The notes: generated from the sequence alone by a model not told the origin. A stretch of DNA of 64,000 nt from Phytoseiulus persimilis (GCA_037576195.1 CM075102.1:18596745-18660744), one strand, 5' to 3'; counted from the first letter of the stretch, positions 1-13,688 are shown. Translations and numbers: made by a program.

Positions 1-211
1 TACGCTCCGTACTCGATTCGAGTCTAATACATTGTTCTGTCCTCACTGTTCAGTGACGTAGCTCGGGATTAAGATCCGCTAGACAGTTTCATACGCGTAA
101 ATTACCGACTGTTCGATTTGAGGCCGACAGCTGTTTCACAGGTCTGGCCGAACCAATGATGACCAATAGGGCGTCGATCGATCAAGCAATCGAAACTCAA
201 CGGCGCAGATC

Positions 212-3200
212 TCAGCCGGTCTTGGCGAAGACCAGCGCGGTCCGAGAAGGAATGTAGACCAGTACACTGTTTGCCCTGTTCGCGAAACCGTGGGGCTCAG
301 TGAACGCTTCCACCTGAAATTTGGTTTCATCTTCAGAAAGCATCCCTGATTTTCTAGATTCCCATATGCCCGCAGAACGACCAGAACTCATTGTTGCTCT
401 CTACTTGAGATCGATCCCTCGAGCTGAATTCGCCAGTGAGAACGCGATACTCACATTCGGGTCGACACGACAGTGACCTTGGAACTTTGCATCGTCACTG
501 TTCAGCACGATGCTGTATTTGCCAGCAACCTGAAACGGTGTACACGTAGGAGGTAGTTTGAAGTGAGCTTAGAAATGTGAAGGAAACAAAGCGATACGGG
601 TACAGGCTGAGAAATCACCTCGACGCCAACCCGGTAATCCGGGAAAGACTTCTGTCCGTGGAAGTTTATAACGAAGAGTAACCCTGCTCGTTCGTAGGCG
701 ACAACCTGAAATAAAGCGGCCCCGAGCTGTGGGATTCCTCGAACAGTTTTCCCCTTCAAGCGAAAGGCTCTCTTCTCCTTGGGAACTGAGAACCTTGACG
801 GATCGCTCAGGAGAACGTCAAATCCTGGTTTTCGAGGTGGACCGTTCACTGACCTTATCGTCTTCATGCTTCCAGCTAACGTAGGCGGGGTTGGACGCTA
901 AGTATCCATACTTCTCGTCGAGCTCGTTGAGAGCTTGGTCCCAGTTATTCAAGAACTGATATCTGCAGCCCAATAGGGGATCAGAAATATGCAAGAGCGG
1001 TAAAAACGGACTCAGTTCGGTAACACAAGACTAGCATCATACCTCAACAATTTGTCGTCGATCAAGTTGAACTGTCTCCGAGCATGATGGAAAGAATTGT
1101 TGTTACCAGTACGCGGGAAATCGAGCCATTCCGGATGTCCAAACTCGTTGCCGATAAAGTTCAACCAGCCCTCTCCAGCCATTGAATGCGTGATCAGGCG
1201 GATCAGCTTGTGTAAAGCGATGCCTGGAGTTTCGATCGGAATTACCCATGATTGTCATTATCGTAGAATGTTTTTTCCCGCCTCAGCTTCCTGCGGGACA
1301 CTCGACGTCCCGAATGTACCATTCACACGGCAGGCAAAGACAAAAAAACTCGAGTCCCGCGGTTATTGTTTCCAGGCCCTTCCTCTGATCTGGGTATTCG
1401 TCACGAATGGATGAGAAATGGGTGCTGACGATTGTAGCGATGCTCCAGAATTATGCTCATTCGGCAATGACTTTTTCGTGGGGAAACTTTATCGGAGTGA
1501 AATTATCCAAAAACTTGCGGTCTTTCGATTCATTTGAAATGTCGTGGCGCCCCAAGGCAGAGAGCGCGCTTTTCGTGCTGGCGTCAGAGCGTTAGCCACA
1601 ATCAGATGGATATCTTGAGTGTTAGGGTCATCTTGGAGGCAGCGATCACCAGCGACGCCCTTTCCTCGATTGCTTACTGTGATACAAGGACCTGACGTCG
1701 AACCGTTCTGCTGACAGTATTTCTGAGTCAGCGATAGCCAATGCCGTCTGTTTCTCTCACCCACCTCTATCAATGATGGGCGTGAGCGGCGAAAGAATGC
1801 TCATGTTTGTATACATTTCGGCGTCCATCAGCCAAAACGCGAGTGTTTTGTCGCCCACGAGTGCCTGAAGGGAAAACTCATTGAAAAGAGGAGCCATTCG
1901 GAAGCCGTTTCGGGGTTGCCGACTCGTCGATATCCGAATAAACCCAAGAGTGGGCTGTGAATCTGTTTCCGTCAAGAGATTCCAACCTGGTCATGAGATT
2001 CGACGTAGGCGATGGTGCTCTCGCCCCAACGTCTGTTCGAAAGGGTGTGGACGATGTTCCCCATATTCCAGTCCTCGTCTTTCTGTTCTTTGAGGATTTT
2101 GATCCACATGTCGGGAATCGCCATTGCCAACCTGGAAGTTGTCCTCAATCGGTTGGGCTCAGCGAGGCGAGGGAGGAAGGAAGGAATGGTTCCTGTATCG
2201 GATAGCGATCGGATATTTCAAAAGGTTTTCATCGTTTTAGATTACCTGTAGTCGAAACCGCTGCCTCCCTCCTCTACGGGACGACACAGAGCCGGCATCC
2301 CCGATACGTCCTCTGCGATGGTCACCGAGCCCGGGAAGAGCTCGTGCGTCATGGCATTCGCCAGCATAAGATAAATCAGTGACTCGGTGTCCACGGTCAG
2401 TCCGAAGTATTCGTTGTAGTCACCTGGATGAATGGCCGACTCTATGAGTTGGGCCCCGCAATGCCGGAAGGGTATTTCATGTCGGGGATCGGAGCTAGAG
2501 AAGAGAGACTCACCTGAGAAACCGTGACCGATGCCGTGGGTGTGATAGAGCATCGACGTCACTCCATCGAACCGGAAACCATCGAATCGGAACTCATCCA
2601 GATAATAGTAAAGATTCGACATGAGGAATCTCAACACCTGAGAGAACACAAATCTGATCAGACCCCAGCCAGCAGCTCGAGACGCAGGATCCTATCTTCA
2701 TTGTTTCCACTTCTAACCTCGATCTGGTTGTAGTCGAAAAGGCGGCTGTCCCACAGTGAGTGCTCTCCGCGACCTGGAAGCGAAATCGTTCAGGCGAAAG
2801 AACAACAGAACCGAACTCTCAAGATGGATGGATGGACTCGGCGGATCTGGCTACCAGTCTCACCTCCATCATGGAAGAAACAGCTGTTGGTGCCGTCGAA
2901 TTGATTCAAGCCGTCTAGAACGTTCTTGCACGCATGAGAATGCACGACGTCCAAGAGCACGGCTATGCCCATCGAATGAGCGGCGTCGATTAGCTCCTTG
3001 AGCTCGCAAGGTGTCCCGTATCTCGACGATGCAGCAAAAAACGAAGTCACCTTGAAATTTTGATCGACGCATCAGGTCTCTGAGGGAGTCGGCTCGAAGC
3101 CTGTTTCCGAATTCGCCGGGGGCCCGTGGTCTTGATCTCACCTGGTATCCGAAGCACGCGTAGTAAGCGTGCTCCATTATGGCCATGAGCTGTATTGCGT

Positions 3201-4497
3201 TGTATCCTTGTCTTTTGATGCGCGGTAGAACGTTGATGCGGAAGTTTTCGTAAGTGGCGACCTGAGCGAAGAAGGCCAAACATTCAGAACACTTCATATG
3301 CCTGTCGTGGAATCCGGCAATCATTCTGGCGAAGCAGCAGTCCGAATTCTACGCCTGTGTGAAGACCTTACTTTGTACTCGGGTGAGGCGATTCCCACAT
3401 GAGCTTCGTAAATCCGGAGACCAGACGATCTCCCGGGTTTTGGATGCTTGAACTGATATCTATAAGAGGAGTTGAACTGATTCAGAGGGGGAAGAGAGCT
3501 TCAGAGAGCGATCAGGAATCGCCGAGCACGCGGATGCGATCGATTCTGTGGAAACCCGTTCGTGAAACGGAAACTCACTTTCTCTCTGGAATGTAAATGT
3601 GGTGACTGTATACAGGGCTCGCCGCATCCTCCAAGACATACTGCGCCCAAGGCGAATTTCGGTCCACGAAACGATTATCGTGTGTTTCAACCACAATTTT
3701 GAGCTTATCGAGGTGTTTGACAGCTGGACTTCCGTCTGCTCTTGGCGGCACTCGAATCACCCATTTGCCTGGAGCGGATGGAGCCGGAGTTTCAGTTTGC
3801 ACTAATCCATCTCGCTCTGAAGAGCCAAATCTTACCGTCGTAAAGAATTGATCAGAGAGAATGAGCTCAGCCGGGGAATCTCACCGAACCCTACGCTTTT
3901 GTAGGGATGAGAAGTCGTGTTCCAATCGTTGAAGTTTCCTCGTAGATAGAGCCCTTTGGCTCCCGGCGCCCATTCGGTGCCGACCAGCGTACCGTCACTC
4001 TGAACATGGAGTCCATATTCTTTGTAGGATTCACAGAACTTCCGTAGGCCACCCTCCTTCTCGATCAAGTGACGCTTCTCGGAATAGCATTTGTATCTGT
4101 AAGTAACCGGTGGTTCCACCAGTTTCTGGATTACAATTGAGCGGAAAGCGCAAGCCTGGATTTCGGTCGTAAGCGCGACTCCCGGCCACAGACTTAGAGA
4201 GATATTGGCGCCGCCGCACGGTGATGGTTGAAGTTCGCCGTGAATCGCCAGTGCGGTTACCGAAATTTCGTCTACGCTAATGTGTCAGATCTCTCGTCAG
4301 GACACTCGCTCAACATCAGCTTCATTTGTGATCGAAGCGGTCATCAGATAGCACAGATGAGGTGGATAAGTTCTGACCAATGAGTTCCGCGCACCCCGAA
4401 CTCACCTTCTTTTGATTTCGTTCTCGAAGTTCCTGAGGTACCCGTCTCTTTCGAATAGACTGTCGATTTTCGGGACGTTGACATCCATGTGAGACAT
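212..4497 (-). CDS. GBE1: 1,4-alpha-glucan (glycogen) branching enzyme, complete spliced gene
   Basis: The product cuts alpha-1,4 glucan chains and re-attaches them as alpha-1,6 branches during glycogen synthesis in the cytosol. I traced 16 exons with GT..AG borders and an unbroken frame: 4406-4497, 3885-4096, 3579-3768, 3372-3459, 3142-3261, 2864-3050, 2718-2773, 2514-2637, 2246-2423, 1987-2131, 1765-1864, 1043-1223, 854-962, 619-705, 455-529 and 212-313. Together they encode 681 residues; human GBE1 has 702. The N-terminal carbohydrate-binding module (EWAPGA, GNFNDWN) is followed by the GH13 barrel. That barrel carries the motifs [16 protein letters not shown] (nucleophile Asp), IAEDVSG (acid/base Glu) and ESHDQ, and the conserved stretch [13 protein letters not shown]. 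The C-terminal all-beta domain ends near [12 protein letters not shown]. The start ATG at 4497 gives an N-terminus that aligns with the family. Nothing is truncated. It lies divergently to BBS2. Confidence 0.96.
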
Positions 4498-5805
4498 CTT
4501 CAAAAGCAACAAAGTCTGAGACGCACGTCAATGAGAGGATTCTCGCGGTTCTGTATAGGACTACCTCCGCTGGCTTCCCAAGTCGGACCTAAGAGTTTGA
4601 CCGGCAAAACAAAAGCTAGCTCCAACGTCTGCCGTCATGTACGCACTTTTGCACGCGGTGAGATGCACGCACCGGCCAGCTGATTGAGAGTAACCTCGCT
4701 GACTAGATGGCTGGTCGGTATGCTCTGGGTGACATGCAGTTTGCTCTCGAAGCCACCAGAGGGAGCCTGGTATCTTGAAGAGAGTGTCTGTAGCACTACC
4801 AACGAACGTGGTAAACACGCAAAGCGGCAAAGGAAGAGGCCTCGAGGACGAGATTGTTCGAAGAGATCGTCGCCATCGTGGACGCTCTTGTTGTTCACCG
4901 TCGAACCGAAAAGCACCTGCCATCGATACAGAAATCGTTTTCGCGTGCAATAATCAGATTTCAGAATCAAGGCTCGCGAACTCTGAACGGTTTCCTTTAA
5001 CACTCGAGCGACTCTGATTTATGAGGTTCCAACTACGAATTTACTGAAATCAGAGTCATTGAGACGTGAATATGTCGGCCGTTCCTCGCGAGAAGCTTAA
5101 ATAATTGATTTCTGACATTAAAGCTGGTTCGGATGGAGCCTAGACAATTTCGCAACGGTTGAGAGCTATCACAATCTATGTTTTCCGAGAGAGATTGACA
5201 TCTCACGCCTTAAACCAGACAGTTCGGCCTTGAAACCGCCATAGGCCAACGGCACTGAATGTCTTCCGGGACCACAAGTGTTTCGTGAAGGTTATCACGA
5301 ATCACGAACTATATTGATTTTCTAGATCCCAAACTTCCTCGGCTCAGAGGGAAACAATCAGGAAGCCCCAGACGGAGTAAACAAGCAAATGTTTTCCGCT
5401 GCGAAAGTCAGTTTTTTGTGCAGTCGTTTCCCCTTGCAGTCTCTTTCGATCCAAGCGCGAATATATTCGGTTTCGTCAAATGGGGATCCTTAGCCGCACC
5501 GAAATCGTCCCTCAAATGAGTATGTCTCAACGGAACCAGAATCAAGCGGATTGCGATCTGTCGACAATGTGACAACAACGGACCGCAAGGAATTCTTCGA
5601 GCTTCGTCAAACTAACACTTGGGTCGACCAGTCCGCATCATTTTCTTCCGGAGACTTCTCTTGTGGAGCACTCACATAGCACGAGCGCACAGCTCAGTAG
5701 CCCATGGCAACTGTTATCCAAAACAACGGGCTTCAGCCCGTCGTCGGAAGAGTTCTGAATCAGCGTGAACGAATCAGGAACTGAGGAGCAGAGGCAATCG
5801 AAACA
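4498..5805. promoter_or_regulatory. Shared upstream region of GBE1 and BBS2
   Basis: These 1.3 kb separate the start codons of two divergently transcribed genes, so both promoters and 5' untranslated regions should lie here. Overlapping minus-strand open frames occur at 4561-5003, but they have no splice logic and resemble no family I know. I see no clear TATA box or other named element. The regulatory call rests on position only. Confidence 0.35.
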
Positions 5806-8800
5806 ATGGCGCACAGTACTCCAATGAACGCGGTTTTCACTTTCAATCTGAATCATAAAATCCTTCCTCGTCGAGTCGCCGTGGGTCGCTTCGATGGTAC
5901 CCATCCGTGCATCGTGGCGGCCACTTCGGCCGAGAAGGTGAGTCCGTTTCGAGTCGCACAGTGAGGCCGATTATTTCGCTGGCCTTGTTGTCTTACGCTT
6001 TCGGGGTCAGATCTATGAGCTCAGTCGCGGTAGGCGATCATTTGGAAATACCTACACTTAAAACCAACTCATTATTCCAACATGTGTTCCTCTCTGACTG
6101 ATCTGAAGCCTCCAGGTTTTCGTCCATAATCCTCACACAAAGACGAAACGCGAGGGCGATAGGTGGCTGACAGACCCTGCAGCAGCAGCCGCTGATGTTT
6201 CCCTGCTGAACATAAATCAGAAAGTGTCATCCCTGGCGACGGGAACTCTGAGGCCGGGATCCTCGGAAGAAGTCCTCGTGGTCGGTACACCTAACTCCGT
6301 GCTGGCGTACGACGTTGAAAATAACAGCGACCTGTTCTATAAAGAGGTGACTCGCTGCCCTTCATCGGAGACCGATAGAATACCGAATTGAGTCGACGTC
6401 CTCATAAGCATGCTTTCTGCGATCAACGATAGCAGCATGACGAATCCGAGCCACATTGGGTTGCAAGTTGACATTCATTTTCAAATCAGATCGCCGATGG
6501 AGCCAACTGCTTATGCGTGGGACACCTGGGTACCATCACCACTCCCCTGGCTCTTGTTGGAGGAAACTGCTCCATTCAGGGTTTCGACTACGAAGGGAAC
6601 GACGTTTTTTGGACGGTGAGCATTCCCAACTACCCTCGATCGAATGTTGCGCACGAGTTCCGAGAGCGATGCAGAGCGCCGATGATAGAAGTCAGCGGCA
6701 TCAACCGAAGCGTTCGCTAATCTCAGGAATTTCCCAAGTTTCACTCTCACTAGAAACCGTTCCCGAATTTCTCATCAGAGTCTCTCGAGCTTTGCATAAG
6801 AACGACGAATAACAGTTTTCTCGAGTTAATCACTATGCTTCGAAGGTGACGGGTGACAACATTACTTCCATGGCTCTGACGGATTTCAACGGTGACGGGC
6901 TTCTGGAGGTAGGTGGAATGCTCTATCACTTATAAGAAACAAAAATACGAACGGATATTCGCCCTGGCGCTCTCTCACTCCACACACATGTTAAACATCA
7001 TTCTCCGCGTTGCAGCTGCTCGTTGGTTCAGAAGACTTCGACATTCGAGTTTTCAAAGAAGATGTGATTGCTCATGAAATAACTGAGACGGAATCGATTG
7101 TAGCCCTCTGCTCACTCACGCCGGAACTTTTCGCGTATGCTCTGGTGAATGGCACCATCGGCGTGTATCAGAATGGCGGCACTCGACTTTGGCGAATCAA
7201 GGTACGACCGTCGGAGTCCTCCGTTCCCTCTTCTTCGAGTGATTGTGGTTCGGATGGTGCAAATCTTTTAGATGAGATGAGCAGGTTCCTCAACTCCCTC
7301 TAGTCCAAGAACCAGCCCATCTGCATCGTCGCGTTCGATATCGATGGCGACGGGAAGCCGGAACTCATCACCGGTTGGTCGAACGGCAAGGTGGATGCGC
7401 GTAGCATCCGCACGGGGGAAGTTTTGAGCAAGGACTCCTTCGGACATTCGATCGCCGGCATCGTCATCGCGGACTACGTTCTAGATGGGACTGAGCAGCT
7501 CATCGCGTGCTCGGTCGATGGCGAAGGTAACCATGAAATCAGGCATGACCATGGAAGCAAGAAAATCGCAAATTCAGTGAATCGAGAATCTATCCTCTTA
7601 TGCCTGTCTCAGACCGCTCAGAAATTGCGATTCTAACGGCTGCATCCACAACTACTGTATTGTCGCGGATATGTCATGCAGTTCGGCAGTGACCAGAGCT
7701 CCCTCTAGTTGGGATGAGTCTTTCGACGGCTTTCTTTCGTCGGGAGCGAAAGTTATAATGACGTTTGTCGCTGTTGCAGTGCGAGGTTATTCGCCAACCA
7801 CAGCTGAGTACCGGCAGCAACTCATGGACGCCAATTACGAGCAAGAAACCATAAGAGACCTGAGTCAAAAGAAACAGGCTCTGGCGATGGAATTGAGCAA
7901 CTACGAGCAGGCTAAAAAGTTGTCGGAAATGAACAGCGCGCAACAAGCTCAGGCCATCGCCAATCAGGACATCGCTTGCATCGCGGTCCGTAAGCATGTT
8001 TGAGGAGTGGAACATCGGCAAGAAAATTTCATAGGGAATCGATTACCCGCATGGATCTCTCGATTGGATCCAAGACACAAAGTTTGAACCCATTCGTGAC
8101 TCCCCGTTCAGAAGCCGTCGTTTGGTCGTCTCGCAGACAATTCGATTTATTTTCAGGCAAACACCAGGTTGAAAACTGGATTAGCCATCAATATGGGAGG
8201 CGAAGGACTTCAGCCGCATGTAGAAATTCTCCTCGAGACCAACAACGAGACTATCATACAGGCAGTCATTGTATTCGCTGAAGGAATTTTCCAGAATGAG
8301 AGCCTTGTCATGTGAGTCCCCGCGCCGCCTCAAGGATCGAGTTTCGATTTCGAGACCTCTCTTCGTTTCTGGCATACGTTTTTCACTCCAGCCACAATGA
8401 TGACTTTGCGAGCAGTCAAGCGGTCGTTCCCCTCACGCCCCCAAGGGATGTAGAAGTGGACCTGCACATCAAAGCATTCATCGGTTACAAAAACTCGTGA
8501 GTGGGAGGTTTCCATAGAGAGGGGATAGGGTCTCATCGGTCGAGTCTTGCCTTGCGAATCTTCCGAGAATTTGCTCAGAAGGGACGGCGCAACGGGAATC
8601 CTGTGATCACTCCGAGAAAGAAGAACATGGAAATGTTCCGTTACAGGCAACAGTTCCACGTGTTCGAAGTGTCGAGAGCTCTCCCAAGGTTCGCCATGTA
8701 CACCGTGTGTTCGGAGTCCCCGAGCTCAGAAGCTGAGGGCACGGTGAAATTTCAGCTCAACGATAGGCCACACCGGGTCGCTCAATGGATCAACCAAAGC

Positions 8801-9706
8801 TTCCTCCTGGAGGAAGAAGTGAGCGCTCGCGAGGACCTCCACATGACTTTCCTCAGTCTCCGTGACTCAAAACTCGTTACTTTCGACATGGATTTCTCAG
8901 GAGAGGTATGATTGACTCTCCCTGCTAGTGCGACTGTGGGAGGGACCGATCCGATTGTTCGAATTGAGTTAGTTTCGTTCCGTAATCCGAGAACTCATGG
9001 ATTCCAGATGACAATCCGAACTGAGTCGATGGAAATCGCTGGCGAGATGATCCAGTCGCTGACGTCATTTCTGGGGATCGAAGAACTTCAATCTGTCGCA
9101 GATTTTCCCGCGGAAAGAGAGAATCTTCTCCAGCTCATGCAACGCATCGAAGAATTCCAAAGTGCAAAGATGCAAATGTCAGCGCAGATGGCAGATAATT
9201 CGGCTCTCATCCGAGCCCTCATCGTTCGGGCTGAGGACGCTCGGCTGATGAAGGACTTGTAAGTCGCCTCGAAGCTGGATCTTATGATTCAACATCACGC
9301 TGAACGAGGTTGATGTGTCTTGTAAGCGGACTCGAGCGGAACATCGAGGGAACAGCAGGGCATCGGTCGAAAACGGGAGCCTGTTTAAGGCAGCTCATGT
9401 TCTGATCGAATCGGCTGGTGCTCAAGGTGTTTTTTTCACGATTCCAGCAAAGCTATGCGTCAATGGTACATGGAGCTACAGCCACTCAACCGAGAATTGA
9501 TCCAGTCTCACAAGATCCGGAATCAGAGTCACGAGCAGCTGCAACAACAACTGCGAGAGCTCCACAAGATACTACAAAAGGCCGCTCGCCTTCGAGTCGG
9601 GCAGTACAAAGGTAGATGCGTGACAGCATGTCGTGGAGCCCTTAAAACAACCAATCCCACCGCAGGAGCGAAAGCTCTCCTGAAGATCATCTCGACAGGA
9701 GAATGA
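5806..9706 (+). CDS. BBS2: Bardet-Biedl syndrome 2 protein (BBSome subunit), complete spliced gene
   Basis: BBS2 is a core subunit of the BBSome, the coat complex that moves membrane proteins in and out of cilia. Twelve exons join in one frame: 5806-5937, 6116-6346, 6490-6615, 6846-6908, 7016-7201, 7304-7526, 7780-7985, 8157-8311, 8392-8496, 8647-8905, 9008-9258 and 9448-9706. They give 731 residues; the human protein has 721. The N-terminal beta-propeller shows [54 protein letters not shown] and [12 protein letters not shown]. Then come a short coiled coil ([18 protein letters not shown]), the GAE-like region ([15 protein letters not shown]) and the C-terminal helical part ([26 protein letters not shown]). 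Every junction preserves the alignment to the vertebrate protein, so the gene appears intact. Its presence implies sensory cilia in this organism. Confidence 0.97.
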
Positions 9707-10860
9707 AACTCCGTTTTTTCGTTGTGGCAGAGGGTATCTTGATGTAGCGTTGGATTTGAGAATAAAAAGTCTGGCCGACTCAACAGCGAGGTCGCTTCGG
9801 AGGCGAATTGATGCTTTAGGACGAATCGTAGGCTGATAATATCTCTTATAGAGACCTCATACATAGCTACCGGCAGATGAATCACGAAGTGTTTATTTTT
9901 TTGCGTTTTTATCGGCGAGAATACGTGACACGGAGTGTCTGGAGCAGGAGGAATGACGGAAAACTCGTTCTGTTGTCTCTGCCGGTGAATCGGCTGGCCA
10001 GTGGATACTCGCCGTCTTTGAATGCGGCATTCGGTGCCTATACACGATCAACGCAGAGGCTTCCACATTACACGAATATTCCTCACGCAACTTCTCTTGC
10101 GATGAGCATGGGTTCTGTTTTCAGAAATCCTCATTCCTTGACTGTAGTTATACAGAGGAACAGATGTTCCAATCGAGAGCTCACAGAACGGACTCTATCC
10201 AGGACGGACAGGCTCCTTCCTTTTTTCTTCGACTTTGCACCATTCTTAGAACTTTTTGCCATCGGAAATTTTTTCGAATGCGGACTCCCTGAGAAAATAA
10301 GGGGCGAATGCATCGACGACGCGTCTTGTCAAGATGTCTCTTGACGTCAAGGTTGAAACGATCGTTTGTCCTTCTCACAGATCTCGAGCTAGAAATCTGG
10401 AGTTCCCGGGCGTTTGAGCAGCCTCCTATCCTGCGTCTACCTTGGCACTTCCGAATTCGATCGGTCGAGTTCAGAAGTTTGTCGATCAGTTTTTCGAGAA
10501 AAGTCAGAGGAAGCGATATTCAATTCTCTACTGATTCACGAAATCGAAGAGAAAAAGATGCGACATCCTTCCACCTATCGAGCTGAAAACAATCGAGAAT
10601 CTGATAACTTTTCAGCGAGTTATGAGCAAAAGAAAAGAGAGTAAGGAAGTTCCCGACTTACGATGACCACCCTGTCTCTCTTTCCTGTAGTGCCCCTAAT
10701 CTGACCCCAACTAGTCGGAGCTCTCCGGAAGAGGGGTTCCGGAGCGCGATTCGGAACCCATCCATCTTTCCCCTCGGAATCGTCCTCGTTCCGTGGTTGG
10801 GGAAACTACAAATTGTAGCGGATTCGAGCCCCTAATCGAGGAGTCTCGTCTAGACCCATT
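9707..10860. other. Region after BBS2 without a recognised gene
   Basis: An open plus frame at 9877-10344 has no family resemblance. A plus-strand segment at 10414-10644 is rich in Glu, Lys and Ser, and a possible acceptor ends at about 10380. It could be the tail of a small gene, but I cannot find its other exons. The rest shows nothing I can name. Confidence 0.3.
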
Positions 10861-10890
10861 TTCCGTTGTAAAGCATGACGCAAAATAGTA

Positions 10891-10959
10891 TTTCCGCTAT
10901 AACGGCAAATTCATTTCCGTTGTAACGGAAAATCAATTGCCGTCAAAACGGGAAATCAA
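10891..10959. repeat. Tandem array of 23-bp units, each with an inner dyad
   Basis: Three consecutive units of exactly 23 bp occupy 10891-10913, 10914-10936 and 10937-10959. Each starts TTTCCG or TTGCCG, has an AACGG core about ten bases on, and ends in an A/T-rich stretch. CCG and the following CGG can pair, so each unit holds a small palindrome. A more diverged copy precedes the array from about 10860, and a partial one (TTCGGGAAATTG) follows it. It lies between genes. Confidence 0.75.
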
Positions 10960-11391
10960 TTCGGGAAATTGAATGGAAGACTTGCTATTTGTCCAAACTC
11001 TGCAGTACTTCTCAAGAACCAGCACCAGGGGTACCAAGAGATAATTAACCATGGCCATCTCGCGCGGCTGTGGGTTGTTTGGATGCGGAGAGCGAATATC
11101 CGTCCCCAGTCGCTGGGGAACAGAGATAACTCGGAAATTTCCGGCAAGAAGCTTCGCGCGATCCTTTTCGCGCTCCGAGCGAGACGCTTTGCTCGACCTC
11201 TCTGCCGCTACGAGCCCGACGCGTTGCTGAATTTCTCAGACACTCCAAGCAAACGCGAGCCGATTCACCCAATCCCTTTTAGGCTGCAAGTTACGTTATC
11301 ATAAGGAGCCTCGCCCGATTTTTCTGATGCCTCAAGCTTGACACGTCTCAAAATCTCTGTGAAGCTTGGAGTAAAACTTTCCGCTCAATCT

Positions 11392-13159
11392 CTACGACGC
11401 TTTGACAAAGATTATTCGCTCGATCTTTTCATGGTTGATGATTCGCGATCCGTGCACTCCCTTCGACAATATGAGATGGATCCAAAAGGTCGCCGATGGG
11501 TGTAGCTTCTTGTGTAAGCTCAACTCGAGACCCAATTCGCACTCCCGAAGTTTCATGGAAAAACATGATTTGTGATAGAAATCTCCCAGATATCCAGCAG
11601 CACCTTCGAGGGAAAATTTGACCGACAGCATCAGAGAGATCGGAGTTCACGATGAAGGATGGCCATTAAGTGCTCTCTCACTCTTGGATTCTCAGGGAGA
11701 AATCTCAAAAAATGAGCAACTGATGACCAATACTGACTTGACCTCGAAAACTAGCCACCCTGTACATCGATCCTGGAAGTACACTGTAAGATGTTGCAGT
11801 CGTTTTTCTCGGAAACTCGACACGTTTTCCAGGAACATTGATCTTGTGGAGCCGCTCATGAGTTTCCTCCAGCGGTGGCGAGCGAATCTCGCTGCTCCCT
11901 CAACGCAAGCCTGCAAACAGTCAAGGCGCTGCCTCTCGAAAGGAGTGAAACATCTCGAAAATGTTTGTCCACTGAGTTCGGTTCTCCCGGCCAGAGAAAT
12001 CCGCTCAGACCGGCGAGATCTTGGAAAATTCGTCTCAGGGTTTCAGCGTAGTTGCATGCAGCCACGTAGTGGCCTGGCATATATCCGAGGTCTCCAATCT
12101 TCCTGGGGTGCGGACAGCAACAGATGCTCCTGACGTGGTGCTCGTATTTTAGGTCGAAGATGAGCGTTAGTTGACCGTCAGCATCGAAAGCTCCACAAGA
12201 AAGAATCCTGGTGGAGTTAAATGTTTCGTTTTCAATAAGATGCTTATCACAGATGGAGGAAATCACAGGCAGGCATTTGATCTGGGGCTAAAAGTCGTCT
12301 TAATGGAAGAGAAAAGATTCATGATATTTCGGAATATCTGCAGAAAGCCGGGGAAATCAGAAACAGCAGATGTCAGAAAGATTCTCGCAGCTCCTGACGC
12401 GATTCGGAGAAGAAGTCTCTAAAGCGCCACGACACTATTGCGGACCTTTTACGCCGCTTCTCTTCGAGAACGGCCCTGTCTACCCTCCTTCACACGTGGG
12501 CGGAGTTCTGACCCTCTCAAAGTTGTTGGAAACCTTTCAGGACCTCTCTCAATGTACAATGTTCTTGGATTCTCTGCATTCCGGAATCGGGCCTTGCCAA
12601 GAGCGTAACAAGACAGTATCCCAAACAGGTATCTATGTTGTCATCTTAGTCTCATATCGATGACGACATTATCCGAGCGGGCTTCGCCGTTCTTCTCGAA
12701 AGACAGCCATGTCGGGGCCTGCTTAGACTCAAATCCAGGAAGGTACTCACTTCGGCTGACGCCATGAATCACCAGCTGCTCCGGGAACGCTGTCAGAAAG
12801 TCTACATTTGATCTCGTAAGGATGAAAATCAAGCATTGGAGAGAGGACCCTAACGTTCAGAAGAGATCCGAGGATTTCGTCCAGCTTTACAGTGGGCTCC
12901 GCTCAATCGCAGCATCAGATAGTCGGAGCATCCAACCCTTTCGAATCGGAAGTCGAATCACTGGATTTCCACGCATGAAATCATCCCCGTTGATCGTAAC
13001 CTCCGCTGAATCGGATCATCCAGACGTAGGCCTCGGAATGCTCCAGAGAATTTGGTCATGTGATGCGATTTAGTTGACTGACGGCTCTTATTCGGGGCTT
13101 TCGAGCAATCTTCGAATGCTCTCGGCAAGAACGGCGAGTCCTGACATGTTTGCCGCCAT
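11392..13159 (-). other. Coding-like segments of an unidentified minus-strand gene
   Basis: Several minus-strand stretches have codon use like the known genes. An ATG at 13159 opens a 23-codon segment (MAANMSGLAVLAESIRRLLE). Others lie near 12888-13030 (GDDFMRGNPVIRLPIRKGW), 12641-12832 (VDFLTAFPEQLVIHGVSR), 11940-12215 (RRIFQDLAGLSGFLWPGEP) and 11700-11900 (THERLHKINVPGKRVEFPR). Candidate splice borders are present, but I could not join the pieces into one frame or match them to a family. This may be one gene, two genes or a decayed gene. Confidence 0.28.
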
Positions 13160-13688
13160 TCTACGCGAATCTTGATGTCCTCTTCTCCAGACCGCGAGAC
13201 GAATCGCGCCAGTCAGTCCAAGCAATAATTTGTGAGACGGAATCTCCTACCCTCCTCCCTCTCGGAGCTGCACGAGGAAGACTCCCAAGATCATTGTTCA
13301 CGAAATCGGAAGCAATCTGCAGGTCTAGCAGTAATCATCGGCCTAAAATCACAATTGAGCTTCTGTCAACGGTTGAAATATGCGTACTGAATGTACACTT
13401 CTCGATCGGATTCAGGGGAGTTGATACAGATTTATTCTTCTCATGGGTTCAGGATTCGGTGTGCAGTGCTATTCCTGATTTGGCCTGGTGATTGAAAAAT
13501 TCGAGGCGTGTGCTGGATGGCTATCAGTGGAGAGGAAAACGGAGAGCGCCGAAGAATCTGGTAGGACTCCCATCTGACCTCGGCAGCAGTCCGATGTGGG
13601 TCAAACAATCAGTCGGTTGGCCTGCTGGAGAAGCCTACTACCTATACAACCTGAAGGAGAAGAGTGAGCCGAAAGAATGACAAAATTT

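Noticed and set aside
3769..3802. Longer exon 3 of GBE1 starting about 34-50 bases further upstream
   Set aside because: The acceptor ending at 3769 (CCATCCGCTCCAG) gives [11 protein letters not shown], which aligns without an insertion to the family. The longer reading would add residues not found in relatives.
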